From assembly GCF_030252165.1 (NCBI RefSeq), contig NZ_CP126969.1, positions 2,046,001-2,110,000 on the forward strand: a stretch of DNA of 64,000 nucleotides. The letters run 5' to 3'. Position numbers and translations under genes: made by a program. The notes beneath the pieces are model-generated. The model was not told where the DNA came from and made no database searches. It worked only from the letters and a program-made list of their open reading frames with translations. The stretch's first letter is position 1; the number at the start of each line of letters is the position of its first letter. This document shows, piece by piece, positions 9,066 through 18,416 of the stretch. This stretch comes from Corynebacterium breve (GTDB lineage: Bacteria > Actinomycetota > Actinomycetes > Mycobacteriales > Mycobacteriaceae).

Positions 9066-10247
9066 TTAGTCGTCGAGAGTAAGCCGCGCGGCTGCTTCTA
9101 GCAGCATCCAACCCGACAGTTGTACAGATAAGTCCCGTTCGGCGATTCTGATGATTCCGATCGCCTCCGGAACGCTCGAAGGCCCCAATCCGTAGTTATG
9201 CGGCAGGCGAGCGTCCGCCGTCCAATCAGAAGAGAAGATCGGTAAACCATCGACCTCAAGACGGTGGCTCCATGCGCTCTCGGCGCTGGCAAGCACGATG
9301 CGCTTGGCTACCTTCTTCGTCGCCACATTGGCCGGAGTATCTTCCGGAAGACGCATCGCAACATCAGCGAGATACCGGACAAGGATTCCCTTAAACAGCC
9401 CACCATCGCCGTCGCCGACTTCCTCGATCACGCCCTGCGGAGTCGCCAGGTGCAGCGCAATCGCCTGCACTAGCGAACGAATATGCGTGATGTACTGCAT
9501 GGATTCGTCGGCGCGGGAAGCATCATCATAGGAATCGATGGCCTCGTCGTCGGCAAGCCCTGCACGCTCGCGCAGCGCTAATGCGATTTCCAGCGAGGCT
9601 CCCATAAGCACGCCCTGATTATAGGTGTACACCTTGGTCACAATTTCGGGGCCGTGCATGCGCATGCGCACACCGTCCATGACAAGGCCCTTGTCGTTGA
9701 TGAGGTTGTCATACATCCAGTCGACCACCTCGCGAGCCTGATCGAGACGGCCAGTTCGCGCCATCATGATCGCAGAAGGGCCGTTGGATGGCACATTGTA
9801 AAAGGTCTCTCCAAGACGCCATGGCAAAACACCAGTGAGCGAGTCGATGCCTGCGATGAGGTTGAATTCGAGATCGTCGAGCTGCTTCGCCCGTTTGACT
9901 CGATCCAGCTCGGCCGCGCGGTTCATGGCCAGAGTCATCCACGCTTTATCGTCGTAGTACCGGTTCTTCGTCAGCTTGCCCAAGTTGCGAAGTTGGACAC
10001 CACGAATCGTATCCTGGATACGGTTGCGGCGAGCTTTCGTGTCTCGTCGCAAAGCAGCGTCTACCTGACAGTCCAAGTAGTGTGCCTGCCACCAGTAGTG
10101 CCAGCGGACAAAGAGTTTTTCCTTGGTGGTGGGTGGCCAGCTCACCACGCCCATGTTTGTGCGCGGAATCCCCCACAAACGGGATGCATGCCGCTCAGTG
10201 ATGGCGGCTTCAGCAAGATCGGCGCGGTGCGCCCAAGTCTCTGGCAC
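9066..10247 (-). CDS. glycoside hydrolase family 76-like protein
   Basis: A 393-residue cytosolic-looking protein with the alpha/alpha-barrel character of GH76 (alpha-1,6-mannanase family): WHYWWQAHYLDCQVDA, NRYYDDKAWMTLAMNRA with the acidic pair typical of the active site, and YNQGVLMGASLEIAL. No signal peptide is present, unlike fungal Dcw1/Dfg5 members, so the substrate may be an intracellular mannan-type precursor or the protein may lack mannanase activity. Start is GTG at 10247, preceded by GAGGAG. A TATACACT -10-like box lies about 30 nt upstream. Confidence 0.8.
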   Translation of the reverse strand: MPETWAHRADLAEAAITERHASRLWGIPRTNMGVVSWPPTTKEKLFVRWHYWWQAHYLDCQVDAALRRDTKARRNRIQDTIRGVQLRNLGKLTKNRYYDDKAWMTLAMNRAAELDRVKRAKQLDDLEFNLIAGIDSLTGVLPWRLGETFYNVPSNGPSAIMMARTGRLDQAREVVDWMYDNLINDKGLVMDGVRMRMHGPEIVTKVYTYNQGVLMGASLEIALALRERAGLADDEAIDSYDDASRADESMQYITHIRSLVQAIALHLATPQGVIEEVGDGDGGLFKGILVRYLADVAMRLPEDTPANVATKKVAKRIVLASAESAWSHRLEVDGLPIFSSDWTADARLPHNYGLGPSSVPEAIGIIRIAERDLSVQLSGWMLLEAAARLTLDD

Positions 10248-10291
10248 GTGTCTCCTCGTGTCACGAAAGTTTCATTGAAGTGTATATCGAA

Positions 10292-10966
10292 TTAGGGCCA
10301 CGAATGTTTCAAGTCAGCATGTTGCCTAATCCACGCATGCATTGCGATTCCAGCCGCAACGCCGGCGTTAATCGAGCGGGTCGAACCAAATTGAGCGATC
10401 GAGCAAGTCATCACCGCTGCCCCACGAGCTTGCGCGGTGACACCCGGGCCCTCTTGTCCAAACAACAGCATACATTTTTCTGGCAACTCGGCGGTTTCAA
10501 GCGGAATAGACCCTGGGGTATTGTCTATCGCCACGATCGGCAGGTCACGCTGGACGCACCAATCGACAAGTGTTTCCACGTCGGCGTGGTGTTCAAGGTG
10601 CTGGTAGCGATCCGTCACCATCGCGCCGCGGCGATTCCAGCGCCGCCTGCCCACGATATGCACGGTGTCCGCCGCAAAAGCATTGGCCGTGCGTACGACG
10701 GTGCCAATGTTGGCGTCGTTTTCAAAATTCTCAATCGCCACATGAAAAGGATGCCGCCGGGTGTCGATGTCTGCCACGATCGCTTCGCGAGTCCAGTAGC
10801 GATACGCATCAACAACGTTTCGAGTGTCGCCATGCTCCAACATCTCACGGTCGTACTTCTCATCAGTTGGCCACTCGCCCTCCCACGGACCAACCCCGTG
10901 CCGGCCTTCGCCCCACTCGGTAGGGCCTTTGGCATCGGCGTCGTCGCTAAGCAAGGCCAAGATCAT
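10292..10966 (-). CDS. TrmH/SpoU-family (SPOUT) RNA 2'-O-methyltransferase
   Basis: A 224-residue SAM-dependent RNA ribose methyltransferase with all three SPOUT motifs: motif 1 IENFENDANIGTVVRTANAFAADTVHIVG, motif 2 CMLLFGQEGPGVT and motif 3 SIAQFGSTRSINAGVAAGIAMHAW. The N-terminal ~60 residues are an acidic and Trp-containing extension. The open frame runs further upstream through pyrE, but that is out-of-frame shadow; the ATG at 10966 gives a 20-nt overlap with pyrE and a normal length. The RNA target (tRNA or rRNA) cannot be told from sequence. It is probably translationally coupled to pyrE. Confidence 0.88.
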   Translation of the reverse strand: MILALLSDDADAKGPTEWGEGRHGVGPWEGEWPTDEKYDREMLEHGDTRNVVDAYRYWTREAIVADIDTRRHPFHVAIENFENDANIGTVVRTANAFAADTVHIVGRRRWNRRGAMVTDRYQHLEHHADVETLVDWCVQRDLPIVAIDNTPGSIPLETAELPEKCMLLFGQEGPGVTAQARGAAVMTCSIAQFGSTRSINAGVAAGIAMHAWIRQHADLKHSWP

Positions 10967-11501
10967 CCAGACCAAGCAAGTAACGGTATTCCAGGCCTGC
11001 GTCCGTGAGCACCTGGTCAGCGCCGGTCGCGCGATCAACGACAGTAGCAACTGCCACAACCTCGGCGCCCTCGGCGCGACACGCTTCCACCGCGGTGAGC
11101 GGGGAGTTTCCGGTGGTGGTGGTGTCTTCCACAACAAGCACTCGCTTGCCGACGATCGATGGGCCTTCAACACGACGCTGCATGCCATGCTTTTTCGCTT
11201 CCTTGCGCACGACAAAGGCGTCGACCGGCTCGCCAGCAGCGTGCATCACGGCGGTAGCAACTGGGTCCGCGCCCAAGGTCAAACCGCCGACAGCGACATA
11301 GTCCAGATCAGCGGTGAGCTGGCGCAGCAGGGTGCCAATCAGCTGGGATGCTTGGTGGTGCAGGGTCGCGCGGCGCAGGTCAACGTAGTAATCAGCCTCT
11401 TTGCCGGAGGACAAAGTGACCTTGCCGTGTACTACTGCGAGTTCCTTGACCAGTTCCGCCAGTTCTTTGAGGGCAGCGGAGTCTACCTGTGTGTTAGCCA
11501 T
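10947..11501 (-). CDS. pyrE: orotate phosphoribosyltransferase
   Basis: PyrE transfers the PRPP ribosyl phosphate to orotate to give OMP. The 184-residue length is typical. The PRPP-binding loop is VLVVEDTTTTGNSPLTAVEACRAEG, and the substrate segment is DYYVDLRRATLHHQA with DYVAVGGLTLGADPVATAV. It overlaps the downstream SPOUT gene by 20 nt and follows the membrane-protein gene at 11526 by 24 nt on the same strand. Confidence 0.95.
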   Translation of the reverse strand: MANTQVDSAALKELAELVKELAVVHGKVTLSSGKEADYYVDLRRATLHHQASQLIGTLLRQLTADLDYVAVGGLTLGADPVATAVMHAAGEPVDAFVVRKEAKKHGMQRRVEGPSIVGKRVLVVEDTTTTGNSPLTAVEACRAEGAEVVAVATVVDRATGADQVLTDAGLEYRYLLGLDDLGLA

Positions 11502-11525
11502 GGGTCATATCCTAGTCGTCGAAAC

Positions 11526-12752
11526 CTAGTCGCCGAAGATGGACGGTGGTTTCTTTTCGCGAGTCACACGTGTGCCGTCGTTCGGCGCGGGCTCATCGGC
11601 ACCATCTGCGATGGCATCCACCTCGTCGCCGCCGATCTGATGATGATCCATCACGCCCCGCAGTGCACCAGTGATGCGAGTCGGCATTTCCAGTGGCTCT
11701 TCCGGACGCACAACCTGCACGCCCGTCGCCTCTTCCTCGATCTCTACTTCGGGGGCCGGAAGGGAAATTGGCTCGCCCATCTCACGTGTGGGCTCAGTGA
11801 ATTCAAGCGTCTGCCATGTCTGTGGAGGTAGAACGCGGGCTGCGTCGGCAAGCAAACCCAAAGGTGCCAACATGTCGTCCCAATCCGCTGGAACGCTGCC
11901 ACGCTCAGTCTGCGCCAGTACCCAGTCGCTTTCAAACCACACGGCAGAGACAACCTTGGGCAGGTTTTGCAGCGCGGTCACCACTCGCTCATCGATCATG
12001 CGATCTGCAGGGCCTACCTCGGTGGCAAACACCGTGAAACCGGCGATGGTAAATACCTCAAGCAGATCATCGGATGAAACTGCAGAAAAGCCCGTGCGAC
12101 GCATGTCAACGACGACGTCGCTCACAGTTCCTGTTCGCATGGCCATGACGTTGGTTCCGCCAAGGTCCATCAGCAGCATTTCGTGTCCATAGATTGAGCC
12201 CGACACGATGTCGCGAGCCGCGGCACCTGTGGCGGCGGCACCGCGCGACCACTCGTCCACCAGGTATTCATCGGTGCGAACGAACTCGTAGCCGTTTTCT
12301 TCCGCCCAAGCGCGCTTTTCGCGGCGGGTTGATCCAGGCAGTTGAAGGCCAGACTTGCGGTGTGGTCGAGGTGCAGGAGCAATCAGCGGCGCAGGTTCAG
12401 CCTCAGCCTCAGATTGCGCTTCGGGTTCGGCCACTAGCTCGGGCTCAGGCTCAGGCTCAGGCTCAGCCTCTAGCTCGGGTGCAGGTTCAGGCGAGTCATC
12501 TACTGGCTCGAACGGTTCTTCAACGACCAATTCCTCCGGTTCTTCGACCGTTTCCTCCGGAGGCAGCTCCAGCATGAGTTCCGGAGTGTCATCTAGGGCC
12601 GGTTCTTCCACCGGAGGCTGCTCTGTTTCGGGCGCAGGGGTCGTCGTTAAGCCTGCGTTGGCCGGCGCCTCAGCTTTTGAGCCGAGGTACCACAAAACAC
12701 CCGCCCCGATCAAGGCGAGGACTGCGAGAATAATTGCTACGTATGCCATCAC
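11526..12752 (-). CDS. membrane-anchored acidic protein of unknown function
   Basis: A 408-residue protein with one N-terminal transmembrane helix (MAYVAIILAVLALIGAGVLWYLG), then ~100 residues of Pro/Glu/Ala low complexity including EPEPEPEPE repeats, then a folded ~200-residue domain (SGLQLPGSTRREKRAWAEENGYEFVRTDEYLVDEW ... FTIAGFTVFATEVGPADRMIDERVVTALQNLP ... WVLAQTERGSVPADWDDMLAPLGLLADAARVLPP). I recognise the arrangement from actinobacterial proteins of unknown role. The acidic spacer probably lifts the domain off the membrane. Start is GTG at 12752 or ATG at 12749. Confidence 0.8.
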   Translation of the reverse strand: MMAYVAIILAVLALIGAGVLWYLGSKAEAPANAGLTTTPAPETEQPPVEEPALDDTPELMLELPPEETVEEPEELVVEEPFEPVDDSPEPAPELEAEPEPEPEPELVAEPEAQSEAEAEPAPLIAPAPRPHRKSGLQLPGSTRREKRAWAEENGYEFVRTDEYLVDEWSRGAAATGAAARDIVSGSIYGHEMLLMDLGGTNVMAMRTGTVSDVVVDMRRTGFSAVSSDDLLEVFTIAGFTVFATEVGPADRMIDERVVTALQNLPKVVSAVWFESDWVLAQTERGSVPADWDDMLAPLGLLADAARVLPPQTWQTLEFTEPTREMGEPISLPAPEVEIEEEATGVQVVRPEEPLEMPTRITGALRGVMDHHQIGGDEVDAIADGADEPAPNDGTRVTREKKPPSIFGD

Positions 12753-12779
12753 TTGAAGACTTTAGCGTCTCCGCATGGG

Positions 12780-13619
12780 TTAGATGGCGCGGGCTACCTG
12801 ATTTTCTTGGTTAGCGCTCCACTGCGACCAACCGCCAACGTAGTGAGAAATGATCGGAAGCCCAGCATGTGCCATAGCTGCGAGCAACAGCGCGGAGTGG
12901 TTGCCAGAACCCGAGTAAACAATCGCGGAGTCAGGATCAGTGTTTTGGGTAACGCCCACCTGCGCGAGACGGTCACGGATCAGGTCGACGGAGCCAACCA
13001 TCTTGTTCTCGTCGAAAAGTTCATCCACCGGCACGTTCAAAGCTCCTGGGATGTGTCCGGCCTTGAGGTCAAGAACTTCACGACGACCAGCCCAGCGGTT
13101 TTCGTTGCGCGCGTCTACAAGCAGGCCATGGAATTCACGAACCTCGTCCATCGTCGCGGTAGGCAAAGAATCAGGCTGCACCTCGACATCAGAGGAGACG
13201 GTGATATTTCCCGGACCGCCGAGCACCGGCAAGCCCTTTCGCTCCCACTCACGCAGGCCGCCGTCGAGAATCTTGACATCTTCGACACCAGCCCAGCGCA
13301 GGATCCACCACGCCCGAGCTGCGAATACTCCGGAACGGGAGTCATAGACAACTACCGGACGATCGTGCTGCATGCCCCACTTCTGAAACGCCTCCTGCAG
13401 GCGTGCAATGGGAGGCATCGGGTTGCGACCGCGCTTGGAACCCGGCATACCCGCAAGCGATACCGATGGGTCACAAAACAGTGCAGTTGGCACGTGCTCC
13501 GACTGGAAACGGCGCCAAGCAAGGCCTTCTTGTGCTTCCCAGTTGGTGGACAAAACAGTGAGCTTCTTACCGTGGCGAATTTCATCTGCGAGCTGTTCAG
13601 CGCTAATAAAGACCGTCAT
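12780..13619 (-). CDS. thtR: thiosulfate/3-mercaptopyruvate sulfurtransferase (tandem rhodanese)
   Basis: A 279-residue two-domain rhodanese. The N-terminal domain has the inactive-type region VVVYDSRSGVFAARAWWILRWAGVEDVKILDGG. The C-terminal domain has LLVDARNENRW, GHIPGALNVPVDEL and the active loop AIVYSGSGNHSALLLAA. The catalytic cysteine normally expected at the start of that loop (CGSG-type) appears as Ser-Gly-Ser-Gly, so sulfur-transfer activity may be altered or absent. Family members move sulfane sulfur to cyanide or other acceptors. It is separated by 20 nt from the downstream-oriented DUF4265-like gene. Confidence 0.88.
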   Translation of the reverse strand: MTVFISAEQLADEIRHGKKLTVLSTNWEAQEGLAWRRFQSEHVPTALFCDPSVSLAGMPGSKRGRNPMPPIARLQEAFQKWGMQHDRPVVVYDSRSGVFAARAWWILRWAGVEDVKILDGGLREWERKGLPVLGGPGNITVSSDVEVQPDSLPTATMDEVREFHGLLVDARNENRWAGRREVLDLKAGHIPGALNVPVDELFDENKMVGSVDLIRDRLAQVGVTQNTDPDSAIVYSGSGNHSALLLAAMAHAGLPIISHYVGGWSQWSANQENQVARAI

Positions 13620-13638
13620 AGGGATCAGTCTAAGTGGT

Positions 13639-14064
13639 TTAGTCAGATCCCGCCGTGTACCCAGGTGCGACTTGGATTACCCCGTCGTCTTCAAGTGAGT
13701 CCAGCCATTCCTGGATTCCTTCGCGCGGGCATTCCGGCCCAATTGAGGCTGCCAGCATGCCGCCTGGGCCAACTTCGACGCGGCACCCGAAAGCCAACAA
13801 GGTACTCGCAAGGTCTTCTGGTTCTTGGGGAAGAATCCGCACCGTCGACGCCCCACCGCGCACGATCACCTGATTAACGTGGTATTTACCACCAACGCGC
13901 ACACATTCCACAATGTCGCCTACTGCCAAAGTCGTATCCACAAACGGGACACTCGCGACAACAAAGTGTCCGCCACCCAAATCATGGGCAGCTAACTCTT
14001 CGTTTTCCACACCGGGCAAAGGAACTCGTGTCACAATCGTCGTCGTGGAATCGAAAGACATCAT
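13639..14064 (-). CDS. DUF4265-like protein
   Basis: A 141-residue small soluble protein. The core VENEELAAHDLGGGHFVVASVPFVDTTLAVGDIVECVRVGGKYHVNQVIVRGGASTVRIL fits DUF4265 (substrate entrance, 'NiPF' loop, 'GDvV', 'GgsTvR'). Function unknown. The frame is open to 14103 but MMSFDSTTT at 14064 is the likely start: TACGAT lies 6 nt upstream as a -10 box, suggesting a leaderless mRNA. Confidence 0.75.
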   Translation of the reverse strand: MMSFDSTTTIVTRVPLPGVENEELAAHDLGGGHFVVASVPFVDTTLAVGDIVECVRVGGKYHVNQVIVRGGASTVRILPQEPEDLASTLLAFGCRVEVGPGGMLAASIGPECPREGIQEWLDSLEDDGVIQVAPGYTAGSD

Positions 14065-14117
14065 TGCTCTATCGTAGCGAGTATTCCGTCGCACCATGGC
14101 CACCGCGTGAAGTTTCG

Positions 14118-15536
14118 TCAGCTCTCCAGCGGGTGTTCATCTTCGTCGAAGTTCGCTTTAAAGATTTCGCGCGCGTCGCCTCGGTTGCTGTTGAGTGGGA
14201 TCCCCAGCTCGTCGGCAAGCCTAAAGCTTGCGTAGCTTGTCGCGAGCAACTCGGACAGAGTCTTCTTCGGATTGATGTTATTTACTTCGCTGTATACCGA
14301 ATTGTCCTGCTTAGTCATCACCACCGCACTGCCATAGCGCATCACGCAGGTGTTTTCGTCGCCATCGACGCCTTGGGATTCAAGGCAGACCGTGTTCTCG
14401 ATCCCCTGTGGCTCGTCGTACTCGGTGCCACCTTTCGCCTTCAACTCCTCAACGAAGAAATCCTGCAGTTTCTGCGCCCCTTGCTCATCGGCGGAGGCAA
14501 ACACCACGGAACCGTCTTGTACGATGTGCTCCGTTTTGGTGTCTAGAAGGACTTCATACACCGCCTTGGCGTTTTCGTAGTTCATCGCATAACCACGTGG
14601 CGAGAAGTTTTGCGGCTCATTTTGCGATTCGTGGCTTAGCGGCTGCGAGTTGTAGAGCTCCAACGCCGCATATTCTTTGTCGGGCAGCTCGTCATACATA
14701 CCAACGCCACCCTCTGTCTTCAACGACTCGATCTCCGGCACCAATGCGCGCTGCTTCTCGATGACCTTGGTCGCGTAACCCTCAGCCCACGCAGGATCGT
14801 CGCTCAGCGCTATCGTCTCCGTCCAGAAGACGTACTCCCCGATTGGTGTCAACGTGCGGTGCGTTCGATGGCCCGCGTTGACATCATCCGGCACGCCCAT
14901 GCGGGTTGGTCCAGGTTGAGCGGAGAACGCCCGTGTCTCTCCCAGATTCTCGGCAGGTGTCTCCGCCCACGGGACAGGCAGCTGGGCAATCGGCTGCTCG
15001 CCGTTGGTCGCCATTTCTCCTGCGATCTGCTCGACTACGCTCTTCGCGTCTTCCTCTGTGTTGAAACGCAGCAACGCGTGCTTGGCTTCTTTCCGCTGCG
15101 GATCACTTAGGTTGTGCTCGCTCGCACCGACGAAATAATGTCCGACAACCAAGCCGGTGTCTTGCACAATCTGCGCCTGGTTTGGCGACATGAAGCTAGT
15201 CACCATCGTCGCCTGTTCAACATCGATTCGGCCAAGACCTTGATTGATCGACTCGTCGCCCTCAAACGGAAGCGCCATCTGGCTAGCGATGTCACCAGAT
15301 TGGAAGATGTATTGGAACTGCACCGGAATCTCACTGGCCGGCGGGAGACGCAGAAGCCCATTTTCGGGGATAATGTCCAGCGCACGCCAGTCAGAGCCGT
15401 CGTTGCCACTGCCCACACCTTGCTGATCCGAGACCTGCGAACCCGATTCGCCGCCTTCGTCGCCACCGTCGGTGCTACATGCAGAAAGCATGACCATGCT
15501 TAATACCGCCGCGACGCCGACTTTAAATTTGCCCAT
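14118..15536 (-). CDS. lipoprotein of unknown function
   Basis: A 472-residue lipoprotein. The signal peptide MGKFKVGVAAVLSMVMLSAC ends in a lipobox (LSAC) whose Cys would be lipidated. The start at 15536 was chosen over the longer frame because it opens the signal peptide and has GGGAGAA upstream. The mature protein has a Ser/Gly/Asp linker, then an alpha/beta body (FNTEEDAKSVVEQIAGEMATNGE, ALVPEIESLKTEGGVG). It resembles the large actinobacterial lipoproteins now grouped as DUF7373, but I cannot confirm that. Two Cys (VCLESQ...ENTCVMRY) may form a disulfide. Confidence 0.85.
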   Translation of the reverse strand: MGKFKVGVAAVLSMVMLSACSTDGGDEGGESGSQVSDQQGVGSGNDGSDWRALDIIPENGLLRLPPASEIPVQFQYIFQSGDIASQMALPFEGDESINQGLGRIDVEQATMVTSFMSPNQAQIVQDTGLVVGHYFVGASEHNLSDPQRKEAKHALLRFNTEEDAKSVVEQIAGEMATNGEQPIAQLPVPWAETPAENLGETRAFSAQPGPTRMGVPDDVNAGHRTHRTLTPIGEYVFWTETIALSDDPAWAEGYATKVIEKQRALVPEIESLKTEGGVGMYDELPDKEYAALELYNSQPLSHESQNEPQNFSPRGYAMNYENAKAVYEVLLDTKTEHIVQDGSVVFASADEQGAQKLQDFFVEELKAKGGTEYDEPQGIENTVCLESQGVDGDENTCVMRYGSAVVMTKQDNSVYSEVNNINPKKTLSELLATSYASFRLADELGIPLNSNRGDAREIFKANFDEDEHPLES

Positions 15537-15690
15537 GAGATTCTCCCGTGACGAGTGCCTTGTAAACCACAACTTTTCGCTTTGACTGTTTAATACACGT
15601 AACCACGAAAAAGGTTCCCGTGCGAGGCGAACTATCAGCTTTTTGAGACTACCGCTTAACGACGATTACCTCGCCCGTTTCACCCAAATG

Positions 15691-15734
15691 CTAAAGGGTG
15701 GCAACCCCGGTTTCCCGGAGATGCCACCCTTTAG
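15691..15734 (-). terminator. intrinsic terminator of the first VaFE surface-protein gene
   Basis: CTAAAGGGTGGCA (15691-15703) and TGCCACCCTTTAG (15722-15734) are perfect 13-bp arms with an inner CCGG/CCGG. It lies 31 bases beyond the stop of the surface-protein gene. Confidence 0.85.
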
Positions 15735-15764
15735 TGGTTTAGCTCAGTGAGCTAGTGCATTGGT

Positions 15765-18416
15765 TTATGCTTCGTTGCGGCGGCGGATCATCAGTGCGCC
15801 ACCAGCAGCGATCATCAGCAGCGCTGCGATGCCGAGCATCCAGACATCTGCACCGGTGTTAGCCAGGAGGCCGCGGGTTGCGCCCTCGGACTTCGCTGCA
15901 TCGCCTGCAGGAGCGTCCTTGGAGCCACCAGGCTGTCCAGGCTGTCCAGGCTGGCCAGGCTGTCCAGGCTTGGAGTTGTCGCCAGGCTTTGCATCGTTAC
16001 CAGGAGCGGTACCGTTGCCTTCGCCGTTGTCAGCGTTGCCGCCCTTGTCGTTGCCGTTCTCGTTGCCGTTGCCAGCACCGTTATCAGCATCGGAGCTGCC
16101 GTCGGAAGAACCGTCAGAGGAGCCGAGGCCACCGACGCCGATCAGGCCAAGCAGTGCAACTGGAACCAGCAGCCACCATGGTGAAACGGAGCTACCGATC
16201 ACGCCACAGTTGGAGGAACCATCGCTGGAGCCGTCAGTGTCGCAAGTAGGAGCTGGAACGCAATCCTCGGACTCATCGCCCTTGTCCTCGCAGGTGCCAG
16301 TCTTCTTAACAAGTACGGTCTGCTTGATGTCCTCGCGATCAACGTGCTCAGCGACGAGCTCGCCGTTTGCATCGTAGAGGCGCTCGAATACAACCAGGGT
16401 CTTGCCCTCGTAACCCGCAGGAACCGTGAACTCTAGATCAACGGAGCCCTTGGACTTGTCTGCGGTAAATTCCTTGTCTGCTGTGATGCCAGTGCCTTCG
16501 CCGGTCTGAACGTCCATCAGCTCACCCTTCATGGTGTAGCTGTCGCCGGACTTGAGACCAACGTAGTCGACGGTGTCAACCACAGTGCCACCTTCGGCAT
16601 CCATGAAGCGGTCGTTGTCTGCTTTGTCCTTCGCGTTGGTCTTGATCAGCGGGGTGTTCTCGCCAACAACAATGGTCTGGTTCACGGAGTCCAGGTTCTT
16701 GTGCTCAGCAACAACTTCGCCGTCCAGGCTCAGTTCTTCAAACACAACCAGGGTCTTACCCTCGTGCTCTGCAGGAACCTTGAACTCAAGCTTGACGGAG
16801 CCTTCAGCCTTCTCAGGGGTGAAGGTCTTCTCGGCGGTGATGCCGGTGCTTGCGCCCTCTGCATCCTTGTCTACGAGCTCGCCCTTCATGGTGTACTCCT
16901 TGCCAGGAGTCAGGCCTACGTAGATAACAGTGTCAACAACAGTGCCGCCATCAGCGTCGAGGACCTTGTCGTCCTTGCCGCCGTCCTTGTCGTGTGCATT
17001 GGTGCCAATCCAAGGAGCTGGAACAACCTCGGTTACCTGCTCAGGAGCGGTGGTAACGGTGGTGGTAACTGGCTCTGGGGTCACGGTTTCGGTCACGATA
17101 CCTGGGGTTTCGGTGACAGTAACGGTTTCAGCAGTCTCGGTAACCGTGGTGGTTGGGTTCTCCCACTCGGTCTCGATAACAGGCTCACGGGTAGTGGTCA
17201 CTACGGTGGTGCCGCCATCAACCTCAGTGGTCTCCACTACTGGCTCACGGGTGGTGGTAACCACGGTGGTGCCGCCGTCAACCTCAGTGGTCTCCACTAC
17301 TGGCTCACGGGTAGTGGTCACTACGGTGGTGCCGCCGTCAACCTCAGTGGTCTCGGTAACCTCTGGAAGGGTGGTGGACTCGGTCACGGTTCCGCCATCG
17401 ATGATGGTGGTTTCGGTAACTGGGGTGACCTCGGAAGTCTCGGTCACGGTTACGACTGGAGCGGTGGTAACTACGGTCTCGGTCTCAGCAGGGAGAGTCG
17501 AGGTGGTGGTCTCAGTTACACGAGTTTCAATAACTTCGGTGTCGGTTACCGTGGTAGTTGGAGTTTCGGTGACGGTTACTGTTACAACCGGAGCCGTCTC
17601 CGTGGTTGTTACGACAGGAGTGGTGACATCGACGGTAGTCTGCTCGGTGGTCGTGACAGGGGTGGTCGTAACGACTGGAACCTCGGGGAGCTCGACGGGG
17701 GTTCCATCCTCTGGGTTAACAAATGAAATACCGAGAAGGTCCTGGTAATTCATATCCGCTCGCCCAGTAGACTCCTCGTAAATTTCTAGAGTCGCAACAG
17801 TTGAATCGACAGATTCGAGAGTGACCCCTGCCGGCGCGGGCTGCTGTCCAGTGAGAATCTTAAACGCCTCGTCGATTCCAGAGAAGTTCGAGGTCGCGTC
17901 ATAGAGGTATTTTCCGTTGTCAGAGTCGGTCCAATACCACACTGCTAGCTGGGTTGCGTATCGCATTTCATTGTCGGTCAACTCAAGAGCTTCCTGCAAT
18001 CCAGATGCGTTGGTTGGATAACCATTATAAACTGCGTCTAGTACGCCCTGCTCTGCGCCGTCCCGTGCATTATCGGCGTAACCAGCGAGATTACCGTACC
18101 TTTTATCGTACAGCAGGTTAGTGCCGTCGGGGTTCGCATCGCCCTCCGTGGGGATAGTACGGTTCATATTGAAGCAGTAAACGACCTGAGAATCAGCCGA
18201 CAGTGTTCCGCCATCAGGGTATACAGCCAGCGGAGCCGGGTGGCTGGTCTGATTCGTACCGTCACCGTAAGGTGGTTGAACAGCAATCTCGTTGACGGTT
18301 ACGCCCCGATATTGCCCAGGAGCAGCATTCGCCACGTTCGGAACGAGCAACGCTCCGATCAACATTGTCATCACGGTTACCAATGCCGCGATAACCCTCG
18401 ATTTCTTAACTTCCAT
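15765..18416 (-). CDS. sortase-anchored surface protein: thioester domain, Thr-rich stalk, two VaFE domains
   Basis: An 883-residue surface adhesin-like protein. Signal peptide 1-31 (cleavage near VANA-APG). N-terminal thioester domain with Cys81 (VVYCFNMN) and Gln156 in TQLAVWYW, the Cys-Gln pair that forms an internal thioester. A Thr/Val stalk (~245-475) carries three 20-residue repeats of the TTEVDGGTTVV type. Two VaFE domains follow (~475-720; VVFEELSLDGE, VVFERLYDANGE), which usually form isopeptide bonds. Then come four Cys, an internal hydrophobic stretch WWLLVPVALLGLIGVGG, a Gly/Asn/QPG linker and a LANTG sorting signal at 851-855 with membrane helix and RRRNEA tail. No sortase gene is in the window. 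RBS GAGGAG precedes ATG 18416. Confidence 0.93.
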   Translation of the reverse strand: MEVKKSRVIAALVTVMTMLIGALLVPNVANAAPGQYRGVTVNEIAVQPPYGDGTNQTSHPAPLAVYPDGGTLSADSQVVYCFNMNRTIPTEGDANPDGTNLLYDKRYGNLAGYADNARDGAEQGVLDAVYNGYPTNASGLQEALELTDNEMRYATQLAVWYWTDSDNGKYLYDATSNFSGIDEAFKILTGQQPAPAGVTLESVDSTVATLEIYEESTGRADMNYQDLLGISFVNPEDGTPVELPEVPVVTTTPVTTTEQTTVDVTTPVVTTTETAPVVTVTVTETPTTTVTDTEVIETRVTETTTSTLPAETETVVTTAPVVTVTETSEVTPVTETTIIDGGTVTESTTLPEVTETTEVDGGTTVVTTTREPVVETTEVDGGTTVVTTTREPVVETTEVDGGTTVVTTTREPVIETEWENPTTTVTETAETVTVTETPGIVTETVTPEPVTTTVTTAPEQVTEVVPAPWIGTNAHDKDGGKDDKVLDADGGTVVDTVIYVGLTPGKEYTMKGELVDKDAEGASTGITAEKTFTPEKAEGSVKLEFKVPAEHEGKTLVVFEELSLDGEVVAEHKNLDSVNQTIVVGENTPLIKTNAKDKADNDRFMDAEGGTVVDTVDYVGLKSGDSYTMKGELMDVQTGEGTGITADKEFTADKSKGSVDLEFTVPAGYEGKTLVVFERLYDANGELVAEHVDREDIKQTVLVKKTGTCEDKGDESEDCVPAPTCDTDGSSDGSSNCGVIGSSVSPWWLLVPVALLGLIGVGGLGSSDGSSDGSSDADNGAGNGNENGNDKGGNADNGEGNGTAPGNDAKPGDNSKPGQPGQPGQPGQPGGSKDAPAGDAAKSEGATRGLLANTGADVWMLGIAALLMIAAGGALMIRRRNEA
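16126..17576. repeat. 1.45 kb near-identical direct repeat, copy 1
   Basis: Aligned to 19332-20782 at a constant offset of 3206 bases. I found about five mismatches by eye (two near 16144-16151, one near 16469, two near 17310). The block encodes the stalk, both VaFE domains, the Cys cluster and the internal hydrophobic segment. Flanking coding sequence diverges strongly. Confidence 0.95.

Noticed and set aside
12430..12480. Short tandem GGCTCA repeats that could look like a CRISPR or satellite
   Set aside because: They encode a Glu-Pro repeat in frame within the membrane protein at 11526-12752.
17160..17350. 60-bp tandem repeats in the surface gene as a possible CRISPR array
   Set aside because: Contiguous in-frame coding repeats without spacers; they encode 20-residue stalk repeats.
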